From assembly GCF_000769915.1 (NCBI RefSeq), contig NZ_JRLV01000004.1:1-64000 (forward strand): a stretch of 64,000 nt of DNA, given 5' to 3'. The position numbers and the translations under genes are program-made. Of this stretch, positions 26,600 through 36,423 are shown piece after piece (positions within the stretch are counted from its first letter, which is position 1; the number at the start of each line of letters is the position of its first letter). This DNA is from Flavobacterium beibuense F44-8. GTDB lineage: Bacteria; Bacteroidota; Bacteroidia; Flavobacteriales; Flavobacteriaceae. Below the pieces are notes generated by a model that searched no databases, was not told the origin of the DNA, and was given only the letters and a program-made list of their open reading frames with translations.

Positions 26600-28591
26600 A
26601 TGCGAAAAATCAATCCAAAAAAAGCAGCTGTAATTACCCTTAAAATAGTTGCCGCACTTCTGGCACTTTTAATTATAGGTTTTTTTGCCTTTCGCAATAC
26701 ATTTTTAAATAAGGCTATTGATAAAACCATAGCCAAAATGGATACCGAATACAACAGTATGTTTACTGTTGGCAATGCTTCCTTTAAGGGACTATCGGGC
26801 ATTGAGGTTAGTAATGTATCATTAACACCGAAACAGGGCGATACACTCTTAAAAATAGAAACTGTAAAAACAAGCATTAACCTGTCCCGTCTTTTAGCAG
26901 GCGAGATACAACTGGGCACGCTTGAAATGAAGAATGGATATATTCAGCTAATCCAAAACGAAAAAGGGAAAAATTTTGAATCGTTTCTGCATCGCAAAAA
27001 GGGAACGGTATCAAAAACCAAAAGCGAAGGTCCTGATTATGCCCGTAAAACTTATAAACTGCTACATAAGCTACTTAACCTTATCCCTACCGATATGCAG
27101 TTGGAAAACCTGGCACTTACCGTTAACGATAATGGGCGCAGGGTAAACCTCAACCTTAAACAGCTAAGACTGGTTAACGAGCAACTGGAATCGTTTATGG
27201 CGGTAGAGACCGACAGCCTTTCGCAAAACTGGGAAGTAAAAGGTTTTGCCGACCCAAGAAACAGGCAGGCCGACCTGAAATTCTATAACTCAGGCAAAGG
27301 CAGGATTATAGTACCATATCTTGACGAGCGTTTCGGACTTAAATCCGGTTTTGATTCCATTAGGGTAAATGTGGAGAATATAGACCTGAGCGGAGACGAG
27401 TTTAGGGTAGACGGTTTTGCTTCTATAGAAAACTTTATGGTAAATCATCCCAAAATCGCTAAAAAAGATGTGGTGATAAACAGTTCCCGTTTTGATTATC
27501 ATTTCCTTTTCGGTCCTGATTTTATAGAACTGGACAGTACCTCAGCCATGCAACTCAACAAAATAAAAATACAGCCTTTTGTTCGTTACAGTATAGAGAA
27601 AGATACCATTTACCAGTTAAAAGCAACAATTCCTGATATGAAAGCACAGGAATTTATCAACTCCCTGCCTAACGGACTGTTTACCCATTTCGAAGGTATG
27701 GAAGCCGATGGTAATTTTAGTTATCAGCTCGACTTTATGTATAACAAGAACAAGCCAGACGATATTGTTTTTGACAGTAGCCTGAAAAAAGAAGGCTTTA
27801 AAATCAAAAAATACGGCGAGGCTGATTTGGGTAAACTCAACACCTCGTTTGTATACAGAGCTATTGATAACGGCGTTAAACAGCGTCCTATAGTTGTGGG
27901 TCCGGATAACCCTAACTACACACCATATGACCATATCCCCGATTTCCTTAAAAATGCTGTATTAACAAGCGAAGATCCTTCGTTTTTCCATCACAGGGGC
28001 TTTATTAACGAAGCATTTAAACAAAGTATAGTAAAGAATATACAAACCAAAAAATTTGCGCGGGGTGCCAGTACCATAAGCATGCAGCTGGTTAAAAATG
28101 TTTTCCTGACCCGAGAGAAGACCCTTTCACGAAAACTGGAAGAAATCCTGTTGGTTTACATACTGGAAAACAACCGTATTGCCAGTAAGGAAAGAATGTT
28201 TGAAGTATACCTCAACATTATTGAATGGGGGCCTAATGTATATGGCGTGGGCGAAGCAGCTCAATACTATTTCCAAAAACCACCACTGGCATTGTCGCTT
28301 GACGAGTCGGTTTATCTGGCAAGTATTATTCCGAGGCCTAAAAAGTTCATGTGGCGTTTTAACGATAGGGGCGAGCTAAGAGGTTTTGCCGTAACACACG
28401 ATAACTATATCAAGAAGCTAATGGTAAACCGTGGGGTGATTCAGGCGAATGACACGACTGGTCAAACCGGACAGATTAATGTTACCGGACCTGCAAGGGA
28501 ATGGCTTAAAATTAGAGAGGAAGCCGTACCGGAAATTGACACTACCGAGACTGGAGGCTTTTTAAATAAACTGTTTAAAGGTTTTAAATAA
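26600..28591 (+). CDS. AsmA-like protein with GT51 peptidoglycan glycosyltransferase domain
   Basis: 663 residues. One N-terminal membrane helix (about 12-32) is followed by an AsmA-like region (about 40-400), then a GT51 glycosyltransferase domain (about 425-590). The domain carries the catalytic Glu motif SEDPSFFHHRGF, GASTISMQLVKNVFLTREKTLSRKLEE and LNIIEWGPNVYGVGEAAQYYF. There is no transpeptidase domain, so it would polymerise lipid II into glycan strands without cross-linking. The large periplasmic AsmA-like part is unlike MtgA and is typical of Bacteroidota. Its last codons form half of an 18-bp hairpin (28569-28615). Confidence 0.85.
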   Translation: MRKINPKKAAVITLKIVAALLALLIIGFFAFRNTFLNKAIDKTIAKMDTEYNSMFTVGNASFKGLSGIEVSNVSLTPKQGDTLLKIETVKTSINLSRLLAGEIQLGTLEMKNGYIQLIQNEKGKNFESFLHRKKGTVSKTKSEGPDYARKTYKLLHKLLNLIPTDMQLENLALTVNDNGRRVNLNLKQLRLVNEQLESFMAVETDSLSQNWEVKGFADPRNRQADLKFYNSGKGRIIVPYLDERFGLKSGFDSIRVNVENIDLSGDEFRVDGFASIENFMVNHPKIAKKDVVINSSRFDYHFLFGPDFIELDSTSAMQLNKIKIQPFVRYSIEKDTIYQLKATIPDMKAQEFINSLPNGLFTHFEGMEADGNFSYQLDFMYNKNKPDDIVFDSSLKKEGFKIKKYGEADLGKLNTSFVYRAIDNGVKQRPIVVGPDNPNYTPYDHIPDFLKNAVLTSEDPSFFHHRGFINEAFKQSIVKNIQTKKFARGASTISMQLVKNVFLTREKTLSRKLEEILLVYILENNRIASKERMFEVYLNIIEWGPNVYGVGEAAQYYFQKPPLALSLDESVYLASIIPRPKKFMWRFNDRGELRGFAVTHDNYIKKLMVNRGVIQANDTTGQTGQINVTGPAREWLKIREEAVPEIDTTETGGFLNKLFKGFK

Positions 28592-28615
28592 ACCATCTAA
28601 AACCTTTAAACAGTT
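28569..28615. terminator. Terminator-like hairpin built from the end of the GT51 gene
   Basis: AACTGTTTAAAGGTTTTA (28569-28586) is a perfect inverse of 28598-28615, with an 11-nt loop that contains the TAA stop codon. The T runs on both sides are short and interrupted. It probably serves the two convergent genes as a shared terminator. Confidence 0.65.
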
Positions 28616-28618
28616 GTT

Positions 28619-29347
28619 TTATTTCCACATAAAAAGGCTTATATTTTTATCTGCATAATCTACAAATGTCTTGTATAGCTCTTTTTTAAACTCATCAGTA
28701 TAAAAATAATCTTCTAAAATATCAGCAGATTTAATTTCATTCTCACCTGATTTAAAAGCATCCCATCTTTGATCCCAGTTTATACTAATATCATTAAAAA
28801 CTTCTTTCCGTTTTAAATAGCTATCAGATGCACCAATAAATTCATTTAAGCACTTCTCATAATCATTTTTAAGCTTATTAAGTTTAAGCTCATCAAATGC
28901 CTCTAATACAGAAAAGGCAAATTCAGGCTTGTTAAAAAAGAACTGATTAACACCTCCGTTATCCACATCTCCTGTAAAAGCAAGTAAACTATGAAATACT
29001 TTTTGGGGCTTATTCAATTTATTAAAAAACTCTTCTTCAGACTCATCTTTTCCAGACATTTCGGTCAAGGTATCAAAAAGACGATACATATATTCCCAAA
29101 ACCTGTTATCATAGCTATCAAAATTTTCCCAGGAATATTTCTTATCAAGAGCCTCTAACCATTCACTATCGTATTGAGGAGCGTAAATTAATTCTGTTTG
29201 ATTACCATCATAAATACTATAAAAATCAAATTCTCTCTTAAACTTTTCTTCAAGTCGTTTTTGTTTTTCTTTTTTAATACGATTATATGCAAAAACACAA
29301 AATACAATGAAAGCAAAGCTAATTTTTACAACTCTAAATGTGGTCAT
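28619..29347 (-). CDS. Membrane-anchored DMP19/DUF4375-like protein
   Basis: 242 residues. An N-terminal helix (FRVVKISFAFIVFCVFAYN) acts as a signal anchor and is followed by a charged segment. The central part (KVFHSLLAFTGDVDNGGVNQFFFNKPEFAFSVLEAF) matches the DMP19/DUF4375 pattern, in which V.NGG..QFF is diagnostic. Some DMP19 proteins mimic DNA, but nothing here shows that role. AT-rich, monocistronic, convergent with the GT51 gene. Confidence 0.65.
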   Translation of the reverse strand: MTTFRVVKISFAFIVFCVFAYNRIKKEKQKRLEEKFKREFDFYSIYDGNQTELIYAPQYDSEWLEALDKKYSWENFDSYDNRFWEYMYRLFDTLTEMSGKDESEEEFFNKLNKPQKVFHSLLAFTGDVDNGGVNQFFFNKPEFAFSVLEAFDELKLNKLKNDYEKCLNEFIGASDSYLKRKEVFNDISINWDQRWDAFKSGENEIKSADILEDYFYTDEFKKELYKTFVDYADKNISLFMWK

Positions 29348-29467
29348 ATTGGTTCTGTTGTTAATAAGTCAAATATAATTAAAACAATCATCCTTTTCTA
29401 CAAAAATTAATCCCCTCTCCCAACCTTAAGCCCATTTTTATGCTCTATAACAATAAATTAAATTGTT

Positions 29468-31099
29468 ATGAGAGCACTTCTGATTATTCTATTATTAGCA
29501 GGCAATGTAATGCTGGCACAAAAACCCGTGTTTACAAATGCCGAAGCAAAATCGGCCACCGTATATTTTAACGGCGCCGAACTTACCCATACTGCAAATG
29601 TAAAACTACCGGCAGGCACGAGTGAGATAGTAATTAAAAACGTAGCCGATTACCTTAATGAGAGTACAGTGCAAATTGGCGCACCTTCTACCCTTACGGT
29701 ACTTTCGGTACAGTTTACCCGAAATTATATTTCAGAATATACCCCAGATGAAACCTCTCCGCAGGTAAAACAGGTGCGTGATAGTATTACCCTTTTAACC
29801 AAGGAACTGAACAGAGTTAAAAATGCCAAAACATCTGAAGAAAAGATACTGGAATTACTGGACAAGAACAATCAGGTGTACGGACAGGATTCGGGACTAA
29901 GTGTAGCCGAGCTTATGAAAATGGTAGACTATTACAAAGCCAAAAGAACCGAAACTGCCAATACCATAAATACCTTAATGGGACAGGAGAGAAAAATCAC
30001 TGAAAACATTACCCGCCTTAACCGAAAACTGGAGGTAAACACCAGTAAAACAGAAAAAGATTCACAGGGTAAACTGGTACTACAGGTAATGAACGAAACG
30101 GCAGGTAATATTCCGCTTTCCATAAGTTACCTTACACCAAGTGCCACATGGTCTCCTTTTTATGACCTTAGAGCCGAAAGCATATCTGAACCTATTAACA
30201 TGATGTATAAGGCACAGGTAACACAAAACACCGGAATTGACTGGAAAAAAATAAAACTAACACTTTCAAGCGGACAACCTAATCAAAACAATGAGGCCCC
30301 TATACTAAGCGCATGGTTTTTGAGATTTAATGATTTTCGTAATTACCGTAGCGGGGATGTTTCTGTAATGAATAGCTTACAGGGACAGGTAGAGGAGTTA
30401 CAAATTTCATCGGGTAGAGGAGCTCCAACAGGAGATATTGTATACAAAGAAAAATCTTCCATTGATAAATATGTAGCCATAACAGAAAACCAGCTTACGG
30501 TTTCGTTTGATATCGATGTACCTTATGATATTTTAAGCAACGGTAAAAAGCACAGTGTAACTCTTAAGGAAATAAAACTACCTGCCTCATACAGGCATTA
30601 CGCTGTACCTAAACTGGAAAAAGAAACTTTCCTTCTTGCTGAAATAGAAGACTATTCCAAATACAACCTATTAAGCGGTGAAGCCAATATTATTTTTGAA
30701 GGTATGTATGCCGGAAAAACCTACATAGATCCAAACAGCACCAGTGACACGCTAAGGTTAAGCATGGGGCGTGACAAGAAGGTGTCGGTTAAAAGGGAAA
30801 AAGTGGCCGATAAGTCGGGATCTAAATTCCTTTCATCTTACAAAGAGCAAACTTTTACCTACGACCTGACTGTAAAAAACAACAAAAAGGAAACCGTATC
30901 GCTTATGCTAAAGGACCAATATCCTATTAGTACCGATAAGGATATTCAGGTAGAATTACTGGAAAGCGACGGTGCCAAAATAAACAAAGAAACCGGAGTT
31001 CTAACCTGGGAACTGAAACTAAAACTGGGTGAGAGTAAGAAACTTCGTATTAGCTATAAAGTACGCTACCCGAAAGACAAACCCGTTTACAACCTATAA
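29468..31099 (+). CDS. MuiA-like DUF4139 domain exported protein
   Basis: 543 residues. Signal peptide MRALLIILLLAGNVMLAQ, a DUF4140 N-terminal domain (about 30-125: SATVYFNGAELTHTANVKLPAG), a coiled coil (about 100-200) and a DUF4139 beta-rich domain (about 210-543: LSYLTPSATWSPFYDLRAES, LSSGQPNQNNEAPILSAW). The group is called mucoidy inhibitor A family after an E. coli gene. The mechanism is unknown. An 8-bp inverted repeat (29447-29469) overlaps the start codon and could affect initiation. Confidence 0.8.
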   Translation: MRALLIILLLAGNVMLAQKPVFTNAEAKSATVYFNGAELTHTANVKLPAGTSEIVIKNVADYLNESTVQIGAPSTLTVLSVQFTRNYISEYTPDETSPQVKQVRDSITLLTKELNRVKNAKTSEEKILELLDKNNQVYGQDSGLSVAELMKMVDYYKAKRTETANTINTLMGQERKITENITRLNRKLEVNTSKTEKDSQGKLVLQVMNETAGNIPLSISYLTPSATWSPFYDLRAESISEPINMMYKAQVTQNTGIDWKKIKLTLSSGQPNQNNEAPILSAWFLRFNDFRNYRSGDVSVMNSLQGQVEELQISSGRGAPTGDIVYKEKSSIDKYVAITENQLTVSFDIDVPYDILSNGKKHSVTLKEIKLPASYRHYAVPKLEKETFLLAEIEDYSKYNLLSGEANIIFEGMYAGKTYIDPNSTSDTLRLSMGRDKKVSVKREKVADKSGSKFLSSYKEQTFTYDLTVKNNKKETVSLMLKDQYPISTDKDIQVELLESDGAKINKETGVLTWELKLKLGESKKLRISYKVRYPKDKPVYNL

Positions 31100-31170
31100 G
31101 TTTTTGTTAACCAGCTTGTTGTATTGTTAATTTATTATTACTTTTAGAAAACAACCAATACAATTTAGCT

Positions 31171-32541
31171 ATGAGAACACTATTTACTTTTGTTATTTGC
31201 CTCTTTACAGGAGCTGCTTTTTCACAGGCGCAACCCGAACTGGAAATGTATGCTATAGGGTTTAATTCACCAGTGGTAATAACCAATGCCGGAGATGACC
31301 GCATATTTATAGCCGAACAGGGTGGGCTTATCCGTTTCTTTAATGAAACAAATCCTGATGCAACTACCTTTCTGGATATAAGTGATCTTATCTCTACCGG
31401 AGGCGAACGCGGACTGTTAGGGCTGGCTTTTCATCCCGATTATGCCACTAACGGGTATTTTTATGTTAACTATACCAATAGCGAAGGTACAACGGTTATT
31501 TCACGTTTTACAGTAAGCGATACCGACGGAGATGCTGCCAACCCTGATAGTGAGGCTATAATGATGACTGTACCACAACCGTTTAGCAACCACAATGGAG
31601 GCTGCCTTCAGTTTGGGCCTGACGGTTACCTGTACATTGCCATGGGCGATGGTGGTAGCGGCGGTGACCCTAACAATTATGCACAAAATCTTGAAAGCTA
31701 TTTAGGAAAACTGCTTCGTATTGATGTTCAGGATGATGGTTCGTACGATATACCGGGAGATAACCCTTTTGCAGGGACAAGTAATGTAGAGGAGATTTGG
31801 GCCTACGGATTACGCAATCCGTGGAAGTTTTCGTTTGACTCTGCTACGGGTGAACTTTGGATTGCCGATGTGGGTCAAAATGCTATAGAAGAAATAAATA
31901 AGGTTGACGGTACTTCGGCAGGACTTAATTACGGATGGCGCTGTTACGAAGGCAATGACGAATATGACATGAGCCAATGTGCCGGAGTTACAGGAACCGT
32001 AATGCCTTATGCCCAATACACGCATAATGAAACAGGAGGCTGCTCCATTACAGGAGGATATGTTTACAGAGGAACTATGTATCCGGATATGCAGGGTATG
32101 TATTTCTATGCCGATTACTGCTCTAATGTAGTAAGCTCTATAGATACCGAAGGAAACATCGAAGATGTTCAAACCATAGGCGGAAGCAACTTTACTACAT
32201 TTGGCGAAGATGTTAACGGAGAGCTATACATTACAGGAATGAGCGGCATTATATACCATATAAAAGATAACAACTTAGGACTGGAAGATGTTAACAGCAA
32301 TCAGTTTGCTGTTTATCCTAATCCGGCATCACAAAACCTGTTTATAAAAAACAATACTGTGAATACTCCTTTAGAGAGGGCTCACATATATGATACAAGC
32401 GGAAAAGTGCTTCTAAACAAACCGCTGGAAAACATTGAACTGAATAGTCTTGATATTTCAGGACTTTCAAACGGCTTATACATTTTAGCCCTTACCGATG
32501 CAAATGGTTCGAAATATAATTATAAACTCGCTGTAAAATAA
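31171..32541 (+). CDS. PQQ-dependent sugar dehydrogenase-like protein, T9SS cargo
   Basis: 456 residues. After the signal peptide (to about residue 19, FSQAQ) there is a six-bladed propeller of the soluble glucose/sorbosone dehydrogenase family: GGERGLLGLAFHPDYATNGYFYVNYT, NHNGGCLQFGPDGYLYIAMGDGG, EEIWAYGLRNPWKFSFD. The C-terminal 75 residues are a type A sorting domain (VYPNPASQNLFIKN ... GLYILALTDANG), so it is exported by the type IX system and anchored or released. It likely oxidises sugars, with PQQ or a related cofactor. Confidence 0.85.
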   Translation: MRTLFTFVICLFTGAAFSQAQPELEMYAIGFNSPVVITNAGDDRIFIAEQGGLIRFFNETNPDATTFLDISDLISTGGERGLLGLAFHPDYATNGYFYVNYTNSEGTTVISRFTVSDTDGDAANPDSEAIMMTVPQPFSNHNGGCLQFGPDGYLYIAMGDGGSGGDPNNYAQNLESYLGKLLRIDVQDDGSYDIPGDNPFAGTSNVEEIWAYGLRNPWKFSFDSATGELWIADVGQNAIEEINKVDGTSAGLNYGWRCYEGNDEYDMSQCAGVTGTVMPYAQYTHNETGGCSITGGYVYRGTMYPDMQGMYFYADYCSNVVSSIDTEGNIEDVQTIGGSNFTTFGEDVNGELYITGMSGIIYHIKDNNLGLEDVNSNQFAVYPNPASQNLFIKNNTVNTPLERAHIYDTSGKVLLNKPLENIELNSLDISGLSNGLYILALTDANGSKYNYKLAVK

Positions 32542-32563
32542 AGTACATTACTACCCTTGATAA

Positions 32564-32597
32564 AAAAAGCCCGGAGGTATTAACTTCCGGGCTTTTT
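32564..32597. terminator. Bidirectional terminator between sugar dehydrogenase and OmpA lipoprotein
   Basis: AAAAAGCCCGGA pairs with TCCGGGCTTTTT around a 10-nt loop, with T/A runs on both sides. It serves both convergent genes. Confidence 0.85.
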
Positions 32598-32617
32598 ATT
32601 TCTGTATAAAAAACGGC

Positions 32618-33580
32618 TTACTCTATATCGTTAAGCATTTTTGATATCTCATCCAGTTTCGGTGTAAGGATAATTTCTATCCTTCTGTTTTTAGATCTTC
32701 CCTCTGCAGAATCGTTATCAGCTACAGGAGCAAATTCTCCCCTACCGGCTGCAGTTAAGTTTTTAGGGTCAACACCTTTATTATCACGAATAATGTTTAC
32801 AATAGCCGTAGCACGTTTTGTAGAAAGATCCCAGTTATCGGCAATCTGGCCTGATCCGTTGTAAGGTACATTATCAGTATGCCCTTCAATAAGCACGGTA
32901 ATATCAGGATTAGCAGCAAGTACTTTAGCTACTTCGGTTACTGCCCTTTTTCCTTCAGTACCTACTGTCCAACTACCGGAATTGAATAGCAGCTTATTCT
33001 CCATAGATACATACACCTTCCCGTTTTTATGCTCTACAGTAAGCCCCTTACCTTCAAAACCGTTAAGGGCTCTTGAAAGGGTTTCTTTAAGTGCTCTCAA
33101 ACCTTCTTCCTGAGCAGCTATCATACCTTCAAGCTCATCTACACGTTGTGAACGCTCCTGTAGGTCGCTTTTCAGTTTGTTTAGTCTTTCCTGCTCGGCA
33201 GCCAGGGCTTTTTCTTTAGCTTCAAGTTCGGCTAAAAGCTCCCTGTTCTTTTTCATATTACTGTCAAGCGCAGCACTACTGTTTTTCTCTAATGCACTGT
33301 ATGATGCCTTAAGGTTATCAAGACTGTTTTTTGTGGCAGCATAATCAGCTGCAAGTTTATCTCTTTCCTCTTTAGCTTTATCCAGTTGCGACTGTAAATC
33401 TTTCGACTGAAGGTCCAGACTGTTTTTCTCCTGAGCCAGTGTTGAGTTCTCATCGGCCAGGGCACGGTTTTCTTTCTTAAGATCGGCATATTTATTTTCC
33501 AGATCCTTATAAACCTTTGATGACACACACGATGTAGTAAGTGCCATTAAAAGTATACCTGCAGTAATTTGCTTTACCAT
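32618..33580 (-). CDS. OmpA-family lipoprotein with long coiled coil
   Basis: 320 residues. The signal peptide ends in a lipobox with C18 (LMALTTSC). Residues 25-175 are an uninterrupted coiled coil rich in Lys, Glu and Leu. An OmpA peptidoglycan-binding domain follows (about 195-310: ITVLIEGHTDNVPYNGSGQI ... NWDLSTKRATAIV ... RGEFAPVADNDSAEGRSKNRR). It probably links the outer membrane to the wall across the periplasm. It resembles MotB-like/Pal-like linkers, and no flagellar genes are present. Monocistronic. Confidence 0.85.
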   Translation of the reverse strand: MVKQITAGILLMALTTSCVSSKVYKDLENKYADLKKENRALADENSTLAQEKNSLDLQSKDLQSQLDKAKEERDKLAADYAATKNSLDNLKASYSALEKNSSAALDSNMKKNRELLAELEAKEKALAAEQERLNKLKSDLQERSQRVDELEGMIAAQEEGLRALKETLSRALNGFEGKGLTVEHKNGKVYVSMENKLLFNSGSWTVGTEGKRAVTEVAKVLAANPDITVLIEGHTDNVPYNGSGQIADNWDLSTKRATAIVNIIRDNKGVDPKNLTAAGRGEFAPVADNDSAEGRSKNRRIEIILTPKLDEISKMLNDIE

Positions 33581-33615
33581 TTGTGTATTCGTGTATTTAG
33601 TAATTAATTAGGTTC

Positions 33616-34377
33616 TTATTCAAACTCCACTACTATAGGGCAGTGGTCACTGTGTTTGGCTTCGGGTAAAATAACAGCCCTTGTTAGCCTTTCGCGCATT
33701 GGTTCGGTAGCCATGGCATAATCTATACGCCACCCTTTGTTATTGTTACGGGCATTAGCCCTATAGCTCCACCAGCTGTAATTATGCGGTTCCTTATTAA
33801 AATGACGGAACGTATCTATAAAACCGTTTTTGATAAAGGCATCCAACCATGCTCTTTCTTCCGGAAGGAAACCGGATACCTTTGCGTTTCGCACCGGGTC
33901 GTGAATATCTATCGCTTCGTGACAAATATTATAATCACCACATATAATAAGGTTAGGGATTTCTTTTTTCAGGTTATCCACGTAGTCGTGAAAATCCCTC
34001 ATGTACTGAAACTTATGCTCCAGTCTGTCGATATTAGTACCTGATGGCAGGTAAAGACTCATTACCGAAAACGTATCAAAGTCAAGCCTTATATTACGCC
34101 CTTCAAAGTCCATATAATCAATTCCTGTACCATAAACCACATTGTTTGGCTTATGCTTGGAGAATATTGCTACACCGCTATATCCTTTTTTCTGAGCCGA
34201 AAACCAATAGTGATATGGATACCCGGCAGCCTCAATTTGCTGTACGTCTACCTGATCGTGAGTTGCTTTTGTTTCCTGCAGGCAAATAATGTCGGGGTTA
34301 GCCTGTGTTAACCACTCCATAAACCCTTTTGTAAATGCTGCCCTTATACCATTTACGTTGTATGAAATAATCCTCAT
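33616..34377 (-). CDS. xth: Exodeoxyribonuclease III (AP endonuclease)
   Basis: 253 residues of the EEP nuclease fold. It cuts abasic sites and removes 3' blocks in base excision repair. Motifs: IISYNVNGIRAA, DIICLQETKA (metal Glu), LIICGDYNICHEAIDIHDP, GWRIDYAMAT and the terminal HSDHCPIVVEFE. Length and motifs match ExoA/XthA. It is 35 bp upstream of the OmpA lipoprotein gene on the same strand, possibly co-transcribed. Confidence 0.95.
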   Translation of the reverse strand: MRIISYNVNGIRAAFTKGFMEWLTQANPDIICLQETKATHDQVDVQQIEAAGYPYHYWFSAQKKGYSGVAIFSKHKPNNVVYGTGIDYMDFEGRNIRLDFDTFSVMSLYLPSGTNIDRLEHKFQYMRDFHDYVDNLKKEIPNLIICGDYNICHEAIDIHDPVRNAKVSGFLPEERAWLDAFIKNGFIDTFRHFNKEPHNYSWWSYRANARNNNKGWRIDYAMATEPMRERLTRAVILPEAKHSDHCPIVVEFE

Positions 34378-34568
34378 TTTCCCTTTTTATTTGGTTCAAA
34401 AATAACCAAAAAAGGATGAATATAACAATTTGTGCAACAATACATTATAACCGACTTGTTTTCAGAAAACTACAAAAAAACTGACCTTTTACTACCTTAA
34501 AAACAATAATCGCCCCCACCGTTTGTTCAGAATTGTTATCTTTGTTTCTTGCAGTAACACTAATGTAA

Positions 34569-36392
34569 ATGAGCTTAGTTACCTCTAAAGAAGTTGCAAA
34601 AGCAATTAAAGCCGATAAATATGGGGTTTTGGGAACCTTTTCGGGCTGGTTGCTAATGAAAGTTCTAAAGATATCAACCCTAAACAAAATATACGACAGG
34701 AACAAACATCTTGAGGGTGTTGAGTTCCTTAACTCTATATTGAACGAATTTCAGATTAAGTTTGAAATTCCTGAAGAAGATTTAAAACGTATCCCTAAAC
34801 AGGGACCTTACATAACCATATCAAACCATCCGCTTGGAGGCATAGACGGCATACTACTTTTAAAATTAATGGTTGAAAAAGATCCGAATTTTAAAATTAT
34901 TGCCAACTTTTTACTTCACCGCATTGAGCCGCTAAAACCGTTTGTGATGCCGGTTAATCCTTTTGAAAATCACAAAGATGCAAAATCAAGCGTTGCAGGG
35001 ATTAAAGATGCTTTAAGACATTTGAGTGATGATATGCCGTTGGGAATTTTCCCTGCCGGTGAGGTTTCTACCTACAAAGACGGAAGACTGCTTGTAGACA
35101 AGCCTTGGGAAGAAGGAGCCATTAAGCTTATTAAAAAAGCACAGGTACCGGTTATACCTATATACTTCCACGCTAAAAACAGCAGACTGTTTTACTGGCT
35201 GTCTAAAATAAGCGATACCATGCGCACGGCAAAACTGCCTAGCGAACTGCTTACACAAAAAGACAGGGTTATAAAAGTGAGGATAGGCAAACCTATTTCG
35301 GTTGCCGAACAAAACGAATATGAAACTGTTGAGGCTTACTCAGAATTTTTAAGACGAAAAACCTATATGCTTGCAAACCCATTTGAAAAAGGCACTAAGC
35401 TTATAGATGCTTCTAACCTTACCTCAAGCCTTAATATTAAAATACCAAGAAGCCCTAAAGAAATCGCAGGCCCGGCTAACCACGCCCAGATGCTTTCGGA
35501 AATAAAGCTTTTAAGAAAAGGGGATTATCGCCTTTTACAAAGTAAGAACTATGAAGTGTTTTTTGTTTCGGCAGATAAAATTCCGAACATACTGCATGAA
35601 ATAGGCCGACTTAGGGAAATTACATTTAGGGAAGTAGGCGAAGGCACTAATGAGTCGCTTGATCTTGACAAATACGATAAGTACTACCACCACATGTTCC
35701 TTTGGGACGAGGATGCCAAGTGTATTGCAGGGGCTTACCGTATGGGACTTGGTACCGAGATTTATACCAAATACGGTATAGACGGGTTTTACCTGCACGA
35801 CCTCTTCCGTTTTGAACCGGAACTGTATGATATGATGTCAAAATCCATTGAAATGGGTAGGGCATTCATCATTAAAGAATACCAGCAAAAGCCAATGCCG
35901 TTATTCCTGCTATGGAAAGGTATTGTTCACACCACATTAAGATACCCTGAACACAAGTACCTTATAGGTGGGGTAAGTATTAGTAACCAGTTCTCTGAGT
36001 TCTCAAAATCATTGATGATTGAGTTTATGAAGTCGCATTATTACGACCCATACATTGCCCAATACATCCACCCGAAAAAAGAATACAAGGTAAAACTTAA
36101 GGACGCCGATAAAGATTTTGTTTTCAACGAAACCGAATCAGACCTTAATAAGTTTGATAAGATTATAGAAGAAGTGGAGCCTAACAACCTTAGACTACCA
36201 GTTCTTATTAAAAAATACATTAAGCAAAACGCCAAAGTTATTGCCTTTAACGTAGATCCGCTGTTTAACAACGCTATTGACGGACTAATGTACATAAGGA
36301 TAGCCGATTTGCCGGAAAGTACCGTAAAACCGGTAATGGAAGAGTTTCAGGCCGAACTGGAACGTAAGCTTTCCGAAAAAGAAGAACAATAA
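34569..36392 (+). CDS. olsF: Bifunctional acyltransferase, OlsF-type (ornithine lipid synthesis)
   Basis: 607 residues made of two acyltransferases. The N-terminal PlsC-like domain (about 70-250) has ITISNHPLGGIDG (NHx4D) and FPAGEVSTYK. The C-terminal GNAT/hemolysin-like domain (about 305-480) has EVFFVSADKIPNILHEIGRLREITFREVGEGTN and LFRFEPELYDMMSKSIEMGRAF. This matches OlsF, described in Serratia and Flavobacterium, where the two halves carry out the N- and O-acylations that make ornithine lipid. A -7 element TATCTTTG (34537-34544) precedes the ATG. A strong bidirectional terminator follows. Confidence 0.87.
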   Translation: MSLVTSKEVAKAIKADKYGVLGTFSGWLLMKVLKISTLNKIYDRNKHLEGVEFLNSILNEFQIKFEIPEEDLKRIPKQGPYITISNHPLGGIDGILLLKLMVEKDPNFKIIANFLLHRIEPLKPFVMPVNPFENHKDAKSSVAGIKDALRHLSDDMPLGIFPAGEVSTYKDGRLLVDKPWEEGAIKLIKKAQVPVIPIYFHAKNSRLFYWLSKISDTMRTAKLPSELLTQKDRVIKVRIGKPISVAEQNEYETVEAYSEFLRRKTYMLANPFEKGTKLIDASNLTSSLNIKIPRSPKEIAGPANHAQMLSEIKLLRKGDYRLLQSKNYEVFFVSADKIPNILHEIGRLREITFREVGEGTNESLDLDKYDKYYHHMFLWDEDAKCIAGAYRMGLGTEIYTKYGIDGFYLHDLFRFEPELYDMMSKSIEMGRAFIIKEYQQKPMPLFLLWKGIVHTTLRYPEHKYLIGGVSISNQFSEFSKSLMIEFMKSHYYDPYIAQYIHPKKEYKVKLKDADKDFVFNETESDLNKFDKIIEEVEPNNLRLPVLIKKYIKQNAKVIAFNVDPLFNNAIDGLMYIRIADLPESTVKPVMEEFQAELERKLSEKEEQ

Positions 36393-36422
36393 AAAAAGCC
36401 TTCCGTTTGGAAGGCTTTTTTT
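36391..36422. terminator. Bidirectional terminator between olsF and the dehydrogenase-VOC gene
   Basis: AAAAAAAGCCTTCC pairs with GGAAGGCTTTTTTT around a 4-nt loop, directly at the olsF stop and 2 bp from the end of the convergent gene. Confidence 0.87.
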
Positions 36423-36423
36423 A

